From: Bacteroidales bacterium
Lineage (GTDB): Bacteria > Bacteroidota > Bacteroidia > Bacteroidales > CAIWKO01
Direction: 5' to 3'
DNA: 64,000 nt
Assembly (NCBI GenBank): GCA_023228145.1
Contig: JALOBU010000007.1
Location: 70,663 to 134,662, forward strand
In this document: positions 27,667-34,670 of the stretch, piece by piece
Position numbering within the stretch: position 1 is the stretch's first letter
Layout of the letters: the number at the start of each line of letters is the position of its first letter
The notes under the pieces: model-generated
Seen by the model: only the letters and a program-made list of their open reading frames with translations
Database searches by the model: none
What the model was told of the DNA's origin: nothing
Position numbers and translations under genes: made by a program

Positions 27667-29071
27667 AGTTAACAACCAGATCGATTCCTCCGGAGAAATA
27701 TATAGATGTATAAATTAACTCCAAAGGAGTGGATAAAATGGCTATTATTATTTGTTTTCTTTTTATTGTGTCCTCAGTATCTTCAATCTTTGAGAATATT
27801 TCTTTATTTAATTCAAGTATCTCTTTATTGTCAAATTTATGATACTCAATAAAGCTATTAATCTTAATGATAAGTAACGCTATGAGATCATTATCCGTTT
27901 TTTTTTCATAAATCAATCTGTCTTTTTCAACAATTTCTATCTTTTTTTTCCAGTTTATGGAAAGATTTAATATGCTTTGAAATGATTGTTGATTTAGTTT
28001 TTCGATATTTGTTTTAGGTTTAAATTTTACCTTTTTATACATTTTTATTATACGATTCAGTATATCAGAATTACTGTTCCAAAGAGCACAATTTGTTGGG
28101 TACCAAACCCTGTTAAAAGTTATTGAAATATTTTTTTTATTGGCAAAGTCAATTATTTCTGGTATTTCCTGCCAGTTTTGTCTCATAAAACAAACAAATA
28201 AACCAAAATATTTAGAAAATTCTTTAGAGTAATTTAAAAAATATTCAAAATTCTCCATTGTTTTTTCAAAGTTGGCCCCTTTTCTTATTTTTCCATATGT
28301 TGTTTTATTTATTGAGTCAATTGAGATAAAAAAATTAAAATTTCCACGACTCATATAATCTTTAACTTTATTATTTAAAATAGTTCCGTTTGTGTTTACT
28401 GAAAGCTCGCATCCGGGATTTAGCTCAGCAAACAAATCCCATATTTTATAATATAAATCAATAAGAAACGGTTCCCCTCCAATAAATGTAGCATGTTTTA
28501 AATGCGGAATGAATTCTTCAAGCTCTTTTAAGAATCGTTCATCATAAACTTCTTTTTTAATAAATTCTTCATTAGTTTCAAATCTGGAGGAAAATTCCTT
28601 TGAACACATCAGGCATTTTAAATTGCACAAATTTGAAAGTTCAAAGTTGGCAGATTGAGGATAGGGGGTAAAGTCAGTATTTTTATCATACCACCTTGAT
28701 AATATGTTAAAGTAATCTTTTTCATTAATTTCGGTCTGACAGGTAAAACACCTAGATAAAGGGTCAATAAATTCAATGTTTTTTAGTTGAGCACGTTTTT
28801 TTCCAAACCACGCATCTTTTAGAGTTGTTTCGGGATATAAGCCGTAAAGTTTTGTTCTCTTGCATACGCATGTGCCTATTTTACCACCTATTGCAAAATA
28901 AATGTTTGAATGAGGAGCATAACACAATATGCCCTTATTCTTAATAATCCTGGATTTGTTGTATAATTTTACTTTCGATGTAAAATCAATATCACAACAA
29001 TTATTGTTCGGCGAGATATTTGCATCCTTATTTTTTTTAATAAAAGATAATATTTTTTTATTCCCGCTCAT
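27653..29071 (-). CDS. Radical SAM protein with N-terminal twitch domain (F)
   Basis: This 472-residue protein is a distant sixth member of the twitch family, about 15 kb from the other five. Auxiliary Cys lie at 50, 68, 108 and 111, with an additional Cys70 in a CVC arrangement; the radical SAM motif CNLKCLMC is at Cys149, Cys153 and Cys156, with GGEPF after it. Its ATG at 29071 overlaps the end of the Wzt copy 2 gene by 14 bases. Exporter copy 2, this gene and the SPASM gene therefore form one tightly packed operon. Confidence 0.87.
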   Translation of the reverse strand: MSGNKKILSFIKKNKDANISPNNNCCDIDFTSKVKLYNKSRIIKNKGILCYAPHSNIYFAIGGKIGTCVCKRTKLYGLYPETTLKDAWFGKKRAQLKNIEFIDPLSRCFTCQTEINEKDYFNILSRWYDKNTDFTPYPQSANFELSNLCNLKCLMCSKEFSSRFETNEEFIKKEVYDERFLKELEEFIPHLKHATFIGGEPFLIDLYYKIWDLFAELNPGCELSVNTNGTILNNKVKDYMSRGNFNFFISIDSINKTTYGKIRKGANFEKTMENFEYFLNYSKEFSKYFGLFVCFMRQNWQEIPEIIDFANKKNISITFNRVWYPTNCALWNSNSDILNRIIKMYKKVKFKPKTNIEKLNQQSFQSILNLSINWKKKIEIVEKDRLIYEKKTDNDLIALLIIKINSFIEYHKFDNKEILELNKEIFSKIEDTEDTIKRKQIIIAILSTPLELIYTSIYFSGGIDLVVNYENI

Positions 29072-30389
29072 TAAGTTTCGTTTCTTTTTTTTCTGTATTA
29101 ATTGAATACGTGAGCCATTCCTGATCGGGCATCAGTGGACTGACATTCTGATGAAAACCATCTAAGTATATTTTTTTTCTTTCGTTTAAATTAATTTTGA
29201 TAGTTAATACATCACTGTCAGACCATATAACTTTATTATCGTCTCCAGAAACTGAAAACCCGATATTTATAATGGACTCATTAAAAAAATTCTCTTTAAA
29301 GATCAACTTGGTTTTATAAATCCCTGCTTTTAAGTATTTATTTTCACTTTTTGGTGCAAGAGAATAAATAGAAGACAAAAAATAAAAACCAAAAGAAGAA
29401 AGATATATGCAAAAATCAAAAACCGGATTATCGACAAAAAGTTCGAAATCGACCACTATCCCGATACTATCATCAGAACAAAAAATTTCATTATTATTTG
29501 TTTTCTCATTTACTGCATAAATCTTAATCACACGAAACTCATTATTTCCCGGCCCTTTGTCTTTATATTCCTTCCATTCTTTTTCATATATGTTTTTAAA
29601 TTCTATTTTTTTAGCAACATTATTTTTTTTATCAGATTTTGCTAATGAATTTTCATAATATTTATGAATAACACTTGTATTATCATGAGCAAACATTTCG
29701 CCATCATCGAGACAAATAACAGAACTACATAAATGCTGAATATCATTCATGTTATGGCTAACTATCAGCATGGTTTTCTTTTGATTAATTATTTGTTTGA
29801 TTTTCTGAGCACATTTAAACTGAAAAGCAATATCCCCTACAGCCAAAACTTCATCAAAAAGCAAAATGTCAGCATCCACATGTGCTACTACTGAAAATGC
29901 CAACCTTACGTACATCCCGCTTGAATAATGTTTTATGGGGACATCAATAAATTTTTTAACGCCAGCAAAATCAACAATTTCATTAAAATTTTTCTCGATT
30001 TCTTTCTTGGGTATTCTCATCATTGACCCATTCAAAAAAACATTTTCCCTTCCTGTTAGATCCGGATGAAATCCCATCCCCACTTCAAGAACTGAAGCCA
30101 CTGTTCCATTTATCTCAATAAGGCCGGTAGTGGGTTCTGTAATTCGGCTAAGTATTTTTAAAAGTGTGCTTTTCCCTGCTCCATTTAAACCAATAATTCC
30201 AACAGCTTCTCCCCGCTTTATTTCAAAATTAATATCTTTTAATGCATAAAACTCATCGTTATTATTTTTGCTGTAATTGTTTTTATTAAACAACAAATTT
30301 ATTCTGTCCTTAAAAGGTATTCCTATTTGATTTTTCGATAAAGAATATTTTTTTGATAATCCTGTTACCCGAACTGCATAATCTTCCAT
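29058..30389 (-). CDS. Wzt-type ABC transporter ATP-binding protein (copy 2)
   Basis: The protein has 443 residues. Walker A GLNGAGKST lies at 67-75, the signature YSSGM near 150 and Walker B ILLFDEVLAVGD near 172. A C-terminal domain of about 170 residues follows residue 260 and differs from that of copy 1, as expected if it reads a different glycan end. The N-terminus MEDYAVRVTGLSKKYSL parallels MEDFAIRVTGLSKKYNL in copy 1, showing common descent. It lies 7 bases downstream of the wzm copy 2 gene and overlaps the twitch radical SAM gene F. Confidence 0.92.
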   Translation of the reverse strand: MEDYAVRVTGLSKKYSLSKNQIGIPFKDRINLLFNKNNYSKNNNDEFYALKDINFEIKRGEAVGIIGLNGAGKSTLLKILSRITEPTTGLIEINGTVASVLEVGMGFHPDLTGRENVFLNGSMMRIPKKEIEKNFNEIVDFAGVKKFIDVPIKHYSSGMYVRLAFSVVAHVDADILLFDEVLAVGDIAFQFKCAQKIKQIINQKKTMLIVSHNMNDIQHLCSSVICLDDGEMFAHDNTSVIHKYYENSLAKSDKKNNVAKKIEFKNIYEKEWKEYKDKGPGNNEFRVIKIYAVNEKTNNNEIFCSDDSIGIVVDFELFVDNPVFDFCIYLSSFGFYFLSSIYSLAPKSENKYLKAGIYKTKLIFKENFFNESIINIGFSVSGDDNKVIWSDSDVLTIKINLNERKKIYLDGFHQNVSPLMPDQEWLTYSINTEKKETKLNERE

Positions 30390-30396
30390 TTTCTCA

Positions 30397-31218
30397 TTAT
30401 ATTATATCTGACATAATACCTTCTATTTTCCTGAAATAGAACAAACCGCTGATAAAAAGAAAAACGGTAGGAATTATTCCAAACAAATAATACACGGATA
30501 TTTCAACATCAAGTAAACACCAGCGAATAAAACTTATAACGCCTGCCATAGGGTTTAAATAAACTAAAAAATGATACCCATCGGGAACCATTGCGGTAGG
30601 GAAAAAAACCGGTGTTACAAACAGCCCAAATCCCACTAAGTAAGGAATAATATGATAAAAATCACGGAATTTAACAGTTAATGCACTCAACCATATAGCA
30701 ACACTCAGACCTGTAATAACATTAAGCAGAATGCCCACTGGTAATAATACAACTTTTATGGACAGAGGATGCTGATACACTAATAAAATAATTATATAAA
30801 ACAAAAACCAGATTATAAAATCAACAATCCCAACAATTGATTTTGAAAGAGGTAATATTAATCTCGGAAAATACACTTTCTTTATCACTTGTTGTGATTG
30901 CTGTAATGAAGTTCCTGCCTGACTTATTATCATGGAAAAAAAGTACCAGGCCATCATTCCCGGGTAAGCATAAACAATATATGGTATTTTATTTGGAATA
31001 GGAATTTTAATTAGCCATCCAAAAAAGAAAAAAATTATTATACCGGCTGTCATTGCCTGAATAAAACTCCAAAGTAAGCCCAATTTAGTCTGGGCATATA
31101 AAACTTTAATATCTCTGATGGTTAAATTAATTAATAGATTTCTATATTGCCATATTTCACAAAGCTTTAAACTTTTCCATCTTCGAGTATCTGCCTTTAT
31201 GAGAATTTTTCCAACCAA
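30397..31218 (-). CDS. Wzm-type ABC-2 transporter permease (copy 2)
   Basis: The membrane partner of Wzt copy 2 has about six hydrophobic segments and close similarity to copy 1 throughout (for example GLLWSFIQA, PGMMAWYFFS, RFRDFYHIIPYL-like KFRDFYHIIPYL). There is no in-frame ATG. I place the start at the TTG at 31218, which puts the conserved Trp at residue 14 as in copy 1 and lies just below a TATATTTG box at 31230-31237. The frame is open to another TTG at 31281. The 5-prime half of the gene is included in the 1,580-bp tandem duplication, but this copy is complete. Confidence 0.88.
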   Translation of the reverse strand: MVGKILIKADTRRWKSLKLCEIWQYRNLLINLTIRDIKVLYAQTKLGLLWSFIQAMTAGIIIFFFFGWLIKIPIPNKIPYIVYAYPGMMAWYFFSMIISQAGTSLQQSQQVIKKVYFPRLILPLSKSIVGIVDFIIWFLFYIIILLVYQHPLSIKVVLLPVGILLNVITGLSVAIWLSALTVKFRDFYHIIPYLVGFGLFVTPVFFPTAMVPDGYHFLVYLNPMAGVISFIRWCLLDVEISVYYLFGIIPTVFLFISGLFYFRKIEGIMSDII

Positions 31219-31229
31219 TGTTTTTTTTA

Positions 31230-31237
31230 CAAATATA
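31230..31237 (-). promoter_or_regulatory. Possible -7 element before wzm copy 2
   Basis: The minus strand reads TATATTTG, an exact TAnnTTTG, 11 bases before the proposed TTG start of wzm copy 2. No -33 TTG is present at the usual distance. If real it gives a very short leader and rules out the upstream TTG at 31281 as start. Confidence 0.3.
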
Positions 31238-31363
31238 TAAAATTTAAACGTTGTTTTTGCATTATTATATTTAGGCTGCAAATGAATTTACTTATTATTA
31301 ATACTTTTCATATTATGTTTTTTTAAGTATCTTTTGTCTATCACTTTTATGATTTTATAATAT

Positions 31364-31395
31364 TTGATTTACTAATTAATTATTTTTTACCTTTG
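31364..31395 (+). promoter_or_regulatory. Bacteroidota-type promoter of the SxtJ/SxtK/TusA operon (first copy)
   Basis: A TTG at 31364-31366 (within TTTG) and TACCTTTG at 31388-31395 are separated by 21 bases, matching the -33/-7 promoter of Bacteroidota. The predicted transcript start lies within about 10 bases of the GTG start codon at 31409. The same promoter is duplicated at 32944-32975. Confidence 0.65.
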
Positions 31396-31408
31396 TCAAA
31401 AAGTATTT

Positions 31409-31648
31409 GTGAGTAAATTTTTCAAATTATGGAAAAAAATAACATGGATATATGTCCGTTTTATTCAAAAAATATTGATTACTATTTTTTTAACGTTAAC
31501 TTATGTTTTATTTTTCCCCTTTCTATGGTTTTTTCGTTTGCTTTTTAGTAAAAAAAAATTAATCACGCCATTTAGCATCTCAAACTCATACTGGGAAAAA
31601 AGCATCCCCCTCTCAGATGATTCATCTCAATTTTTAAACCAGTCCTAA
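31409..31648 (+). CDS. SxtJ-like small membrane protein (first duplicate)
   Basis: The protein has 79 residues with a GTG start. A basic, aromatic N-terminus is followed by one long hydrophobic stretch (about 20-48) and a hydrophilic tail with SYWEK near 61-65. This matches the C-terminal part of SxtJ-type membrane proteins, which end in a helix-Pro-helix segment and an SYW motif and are found next to carbamoyltransferases. The gene context (SxtK-like protein next, carbamoyltransferase downstream) supports this. It has an identical copy at 32989-33228. The biochemical role of SxtJ is unknown. Confidence 0.6.
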   Translation: MSKFFKLWKKITWIYVRFIQKILITIFLTLTYVLFFPFLWFFRLLFSKKKLITPFSISNSYWEKSIPLSDDSSQFLNQS

Positions 31649-31654
31649 TCACAT

Positions 31655-31816
31655 ATGAAAAAAGTTTCATATATTCTTAAACAAATGTGGGTGTTGATTA
31701 AGAAACATAAACTGCGGCTTTTAGCTCCATTGTTAATAATTTTGGCTGTGCTTGCTATTTTGGTTTATTATATTGGGCCTGCCGTTATCGTTTCATTTAT
31801 TTATGCAGGAGTTTGA
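31655..31816 (+). CDS. SxtK/DUF5989-like small membrane protein (first duplicate)
   Basis: This ORF of 53 codons runs from ATG at 31655 to TGA at 31814-31816. The product starts MKKVSYILKQMWVLIKKHK, has one hydrophobic helix (about 22-40) and ends in PAVIVSFIYAGV. Size, the basic amphipathic start and the PFIY-like end match the DUF5989 family (SxtK in saxitoxin clusters), small proteins encoded beside NodU/CmcH carbamoyltransferases. It begins 6 bases after the SxtJ-like stop and ends 9 bases before the TusA-like ATG. Function is unknown. Confidence 0.7.
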   Translation: MKKVSYILKQMWVLIKKHKLRLLAPLLIILAVLAILVYYIGPAVIVSFIYAGV

Positions 31817-31825
31817 TAATTGTTT

Positions 31826-32059
31826 ATGAAGATAGATGAAACTTTGGATTTGAGAGGATTACCATGCCCTGGTAATTTGCCAAAGCTGCTTATCAAACTT
31901 GAAACTATGGATTCCGGCGAAATATTGAAACTAACAGTTGATGATATGGTAGCGCTTGACAGGATCCCGTCTGCTTTGAAAGAAGAATCAGCTTATGAGC
32001 TTTTAGAGATTAAAAAGGGCGCTGATTCCAATATTCTCATATATATTAAAGTAATTTGA
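31826..32059 (+). CDS. TusA/SirA-family sulfur carrier-like protein (first duplicate)
   Basis: From the ATG at 31826 the protein has 77 residues. It opens with LDLRGLPCPG, the TusA signature, with the active Cys at about residue 13 followed by Pro. TusA proteins pass persulfide sulfur from cysteine desulfurases to acceptors such as tRNA-thiolating enzymes. The CPxP motif here reads CPGNLP, a common variant. A TTG at 31820 is an alternative start. It is followed, with 8 bases between, by a PP-loop ATPase, the enzyme class that TusA-type carriers serve. An identical copy is at 33406-33639. Confidence 0.82.
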   Translation: MKIDETLDLRGLPCPGNLPKLLIKLETMDSGEILKLTVDDMVALDRIPSALKEESAYELLEIKKGADSNILIYIKVI

Positions 32060-32067
32060 AGCCTATA

Positions 32068-32502
32068 ATGACAGACACTCTTAAAATTTGTAAACGATGC
32101 ATCATGCCAGAATACAAGCCTGACATCACGCTGAATGAAGAAGGGCTTTGTAATCTTTGTGTCGCTCATGATACTGCAAAAAAATTTGAAACAAGAAAAC
32201 CTCTTGAAAGCGACCTGATAAAAATCCTTTCAAAATATCAGGGAAAATACAAATATGATTGTATGGTGATGTGCAGTGGAGGTAAAGACAGTACTTCTGC
32301 TTTGTATTATATGAAAAAACGTTACAAACTGAATGTTCTTGCATTCACTTTCGATCATGGATTTGAAACGGACGAAGCAATGGATAATATTAAAAATGCT
32401 GTGGAAAAACTGGAAATTGATTTTGAAAGAGGTAATATTAATCTCGGAAAATACACTTTCTTTATCACTTGTTGTGATTGCTGTAATGAAGTTCCTGCCT
32501 GA
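32068..32502 (+). pseudogene. Truncated 5-prime copy of the PP-loop ATPase gene
   Basis: The first about 118 codons are identical to the intact gene at 33648-34670, including the N-terminal CxxC pairs and the SGGKDS PP-loop. After the junction at 32415-32424 the frame runs into antisense wzm sequence and adds about 26 unrelated residues before a stop at 32500-32502. The product lacks the second Cys group and most of the fold, so it is presumably inactive. Confidence 0.85.
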
Positions 32503-32798
32503 CTTATTATCATGGAAAAAAAGTACCAGGCCATCATTCCCGGGTAAGCATAAACAATATATGGTATTTTATTTGGAATAGGAATTTTAATTAGCCATCC
32601 AAAAAAGAAAAAAATTATTATACCGGCTGTCATTGCCTGAATAAAACTCCAAAGTAAGCCCAATTTAGTCTGGGCATATAAAACTTTAATATCTCTGATG
32701 GTTAAATTAATTAATAGATTTCTATATTGCCATATTTCACAAAGCTTTAAACTTTTCCATCTTCGAGTATCTGCCTTTATGAGAATTTTTCCAACCAA
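32355..32798 (-). pseudogene. Truncated 5-prime copy of wzm copy 2
   Basis: The minus-strand frame repeats the first about 127 codons of wzm copy 2 (from the proposed TTG start), through PLSKSI, then crosses the duplication junction and reads antisense PP-loop sequence for about 20 codons before stopping. Only the first two or three membrane segments remain, so it cannot form a permease. Its duplicated promoter would send transcripts antisense across the first copies of the TusA, SxtK and SxtJ genes. Confidence 0.85.
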
Positions 32799-32943
32799 TG
32801 TTTTTTTTACAAATATATAAAATTTAAACGTTGTTTTTGCATTATTATATTTAGGCTGCAAATGAATTTACTTATTATTAATACTTTTCATATTATGTTT
32901 TTTTAAGTATCTTTTGTCTATCACTTTTATGATTTTATAATAT

Positions 32944-32975
32944 TTGATTTACTAATTAATTATTTTTTACCTTTG
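32944..32975 (+). promoter_or_regulatory. Duplicate Bacteroidota-type promoter of the SxtJ/SxtK/TusA operon
   Basis: This is the second, identical copy of the TTG - 21 bases - TACCTTTG promoter, 1,580 bases after the first. It is the copy that would transcribe the complete operon including the intact PP-loop ATPase and carbamoyltransferase genes. Confidence 0.65.
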
Positions 32976-32988
32976 TCAAAAAGTATTT

Positions 32989-33228
32989 GTGAGTAAATTT
33001 TTCAAATTATGGAAAAAAATAACATGGATATATGTCCGTTTTATTCAAAAAATATTGATTACTATTTTTTTAACGTTAACTTATGTTTTATTTTTCCCCT
33101 TTCTATGGTTTTTTCGTTTGCTTTTTAGTAAAAAAAAATTAATCACGCCATTTAGCATCTCAAACTCATACTGGGAAAAAAGCATCCCCCTCTCAGATGA
33201 TTCATCTCAATTTTTAAACCAGTCCTAA
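32989..33228 (+). CDS. SxtJ-like small membrane protein (second duplicate)
   Basis: The 79-residue product is identical to that at 31409-31648, including the GTG start, the long hydrophobic stretch and the SYW motif in the tail. This copy lies in the full operon, upstream of the intact PP-loop and carbamoyltransferase genes, so it is the one in the ancestral arrangement on this side. Confidence 0.6.
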   Translation: MSKFFKLWKKITWIYVRFIQKILITIFLTLTYVLFFPFLWFFRLLFSKKKLITPFSISNSYWEKSIPLSDDSSQFLNQS

Positions 33229-33234
33229 TCACAT

Positions 33235-33396
33235 ATGAAAAAAGTTTCATATATTCTTAAACAAATGTGGGTGTTGATTAAGAAACATAAACTGCGGCTT
33301 TTAGCTCCATTGTTAATAATTTTGGCTGTGCTTGCTATTTTGGTTTATTATATTGGGCCTGCCGTTATCGTTTCATTTATTTATGCAGGAGTTTGA
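33235..33396 (+). CDS. SxtK/DUF5989-like small membrane protein (second duplicate)
   Basis: This is an identical 53-residue copy of the gene at 31655-31816. One membrane helix follows a basic N-terminal segment. The spacing to its neighbours (6 and 9 bases) is unchanged. It belongs to the operon that ends with the carbamoyltransferase, the usual partner of SxtK-like proteins. Confidence 0.7.
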   Translation: MKKVSYILKQMWVLIKKHKLRLLAPLLIILAVLAILVYYIGPAVIVSFIYAGV

Positions 33397-33405
33397 TAAT
33401 TGTTT

Positions 33406-33639
33406 ATGAAGATAGATGAAACTTTGGATTTGAGAGGATTACCATGCCCTGGTAATTTGCCAAAGCTGCTTATCAAACTTGAAACTATGGATTCCGGCGA
33501 AATATTGAAACTAACAGTTGATGATATGGTAGCGCTTGACAGGATCCCGTCTGCTTTGAAAGAAGAATCAGCTTATGAGCTTTTAGAGATTAAAAAGGGC
33601 GCTGATTCCAATATTCTCATATATATTAAAGTAATTTGA
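33406..33639 (+). CDS. TusA/SirA-family sulfur carrier-like protein (second duplicate)
   Basis: The 77-residue protein is identical to that at 31826-32059, with the Cys-Pro active motif in LDLRGLPCPG. Its stop lies 8 bases before the ATG of the intact PP-loop ATPase. The pairing suggests that sulfur is handed to the ATPase rather than, or as well as, to tRNA enzymes elsewhere. This is inferred from gene order only. Confidence 0.82.
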   Translation: MKIDETLDLRGLPCPGNLPKLLIKLETMDSGEILKLTVDDMVALDRIPSALKEESAYELLEIKKGADSNILIYIKVI

Positions 33640-33647
33640 AGCCTATA

Positions 33648-34670
33648 ATGACAGACACTCTTAAAATTTGTAAACGATGCATCATGCCAGAATACAAGCC
33701 TGACATCACGCTGAATGAAGAAGGGCTTTGTAATCTTTGTGTCGCTCATGATACTGCAAAAAAATTTGAAACAAGAAAACCTCTTGAAAGCGACCTGATA
33801 AAAATCCTTTCAAAATATCAGGGAAAATACAAATATGATTGTATGGTGATGTGCAGTGGAGGTAAAGACAGTACTTCTGCTTTGTATTATATGAAAAAAC
33901 GTTACAAACTGAATGTTCTTGCATTCACTTTCGATCATGGATTTGAAACGGACGAAGCAATGGATAATATTAAAAATGCTGTGGAAAAACTGGAAATTGA
34001 TTTTTTGTTTTTCAACTCTTCCTTCATGAAAGAAATGTTTGCTAAAATTATTTCAAGCGATTCTAAAGCCGTTATTTGTCACCCCTGTTCCATCTGGTAC
34101 ATGGATCTTGCTTTTGATGTAGCCGCCCGTTACGAGATACCTATTATTGTTGCAGGATGGACCAAAGGCCAGTCCAACAAACAGGAATTAATGTCAAAAT
34201 GCGGTTGTAACGTCCACACTGCCGAATTTAAAGCTATGGCAGAAAACACTGAACATTTTCTTGATAATGAATTGAAAGGAATGCCTCAATATAAAAGATT
34301 TCCTCACAGTATGGAAGAAGTCCTATCAAAGGCAAAAAAGCGTTTTAATTCTATCGTTATTTCTCCGCACTGGTTTTTGCCTTACGGACCAGAAGAATAT
34401 GTAAAAGTTATAAAAGAGGAACTTGGATGGAAGATTCCTGTATTAAGTTATCCTGCCGGATCAACCAACTGTTTATTAAATTTCATGTCTGTTTATTTGT
34501 CTATGAAGAATTATGGATATACTCACTATCATGTAGAAGCAAGTAAACTAATTAGAGAAGGCCTTTTACTTCGTGAAGATGCATTAAAACAACTGGAACT
34601 TAATTTTGATAAAAAAATACTCTTCGACATAACCTCTAAACTTGGCATAGACCAATTCGAAGCGCTATGA
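33648..34670 (+). CDS. PP-loop ATPase, N-acetyl sugar amidotransferase (WbpG)-like or sulfur-transfer enzyme
   Basis: From the ATG at 33648 the protein has 340 residues (a TTG at 33636 adds four). It has two N-terminal CxxC pairs (CKRC and CNLC), the PP-loop SGGKDS at about 70-75, a CHPC pair near 144-147 and a CGC near 185-187. WbpG-like amidotransferases share the N-terminal zinc-ribbon and PP-loop and turn a sugar acetamido group into an amidine using HisH/HisF-type ammonia. Thiolating PP-loop enzymes such as TtuA also use extra Cys groups. No HisH or HisF gene is visible here, whereas a TusA-like carrier is adjacent, so thiolation is a real alternative. It overlaps the carbamoyltransferase gene by 4 bases. 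Confidence 0.75.
   Translation: MTDTLKICKRCIMPEYKPDITLNEEGLCNLCVAHDTAKKFETRKPLESDLIKILSKYQGKYKYDCMVMCSGGKDSTSALYYMKKRYKLNVLAFTFDHGFETDEAMDNIKNAVEKLEIDFLFFNSSFMKEMFAKIISSDSKAVICHPCSIWYMDLAFDVAARYEIPIIVAGWTKGQSNKQELMSKCGCNVHTAEFKAMAENTEHFLDNELKGMPQYKRFPHSMEEVLSKAKKRFNSIVISPHWFLPYGPEEYVKVIKEELGWKIPVLSYPAGSTNCLLNFMSVYLSMKNYGYTHYHVEASKLIREGLLLREDALKQLELNFDKKILFDITSKLGIDQFEAL

Larger units (their letters stand above)
30835..34004. repeat. 1,580-bp direct tandem duplication
   Basis: Every base I compared from 30835 to 32424 recurs 1,580 bases later (32415-34004). The 10-base sequence AATTGATTTT stands at both outer ends (30835-30844, 33995-34004) and at the novel junction (32415-32424). One unit contains the 5-prime part of wzm copy 2, the divergent promoter region, the SxtJ-like, SxtK-like and TusA-like genes and the 5-prime third of the PP-loop ATPase gene. 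The outermost copies of wzm and of the PP-loop gene are intact; the inner copies are cut and fused at the junction. No transposase or terminal inverted repeat is present. Identity is complete as far as read by eye, so it is very recent, or an assembly artefact. Confidence 0.9.

Noticed and set aside
30835..34004. Insertion sequence as cause of the duplicated segment
   Set aside because: No transposase gene, terminal inverted repeats or target-site duplication is visible; the 10-base junction homology fits a simple tandem duplication.
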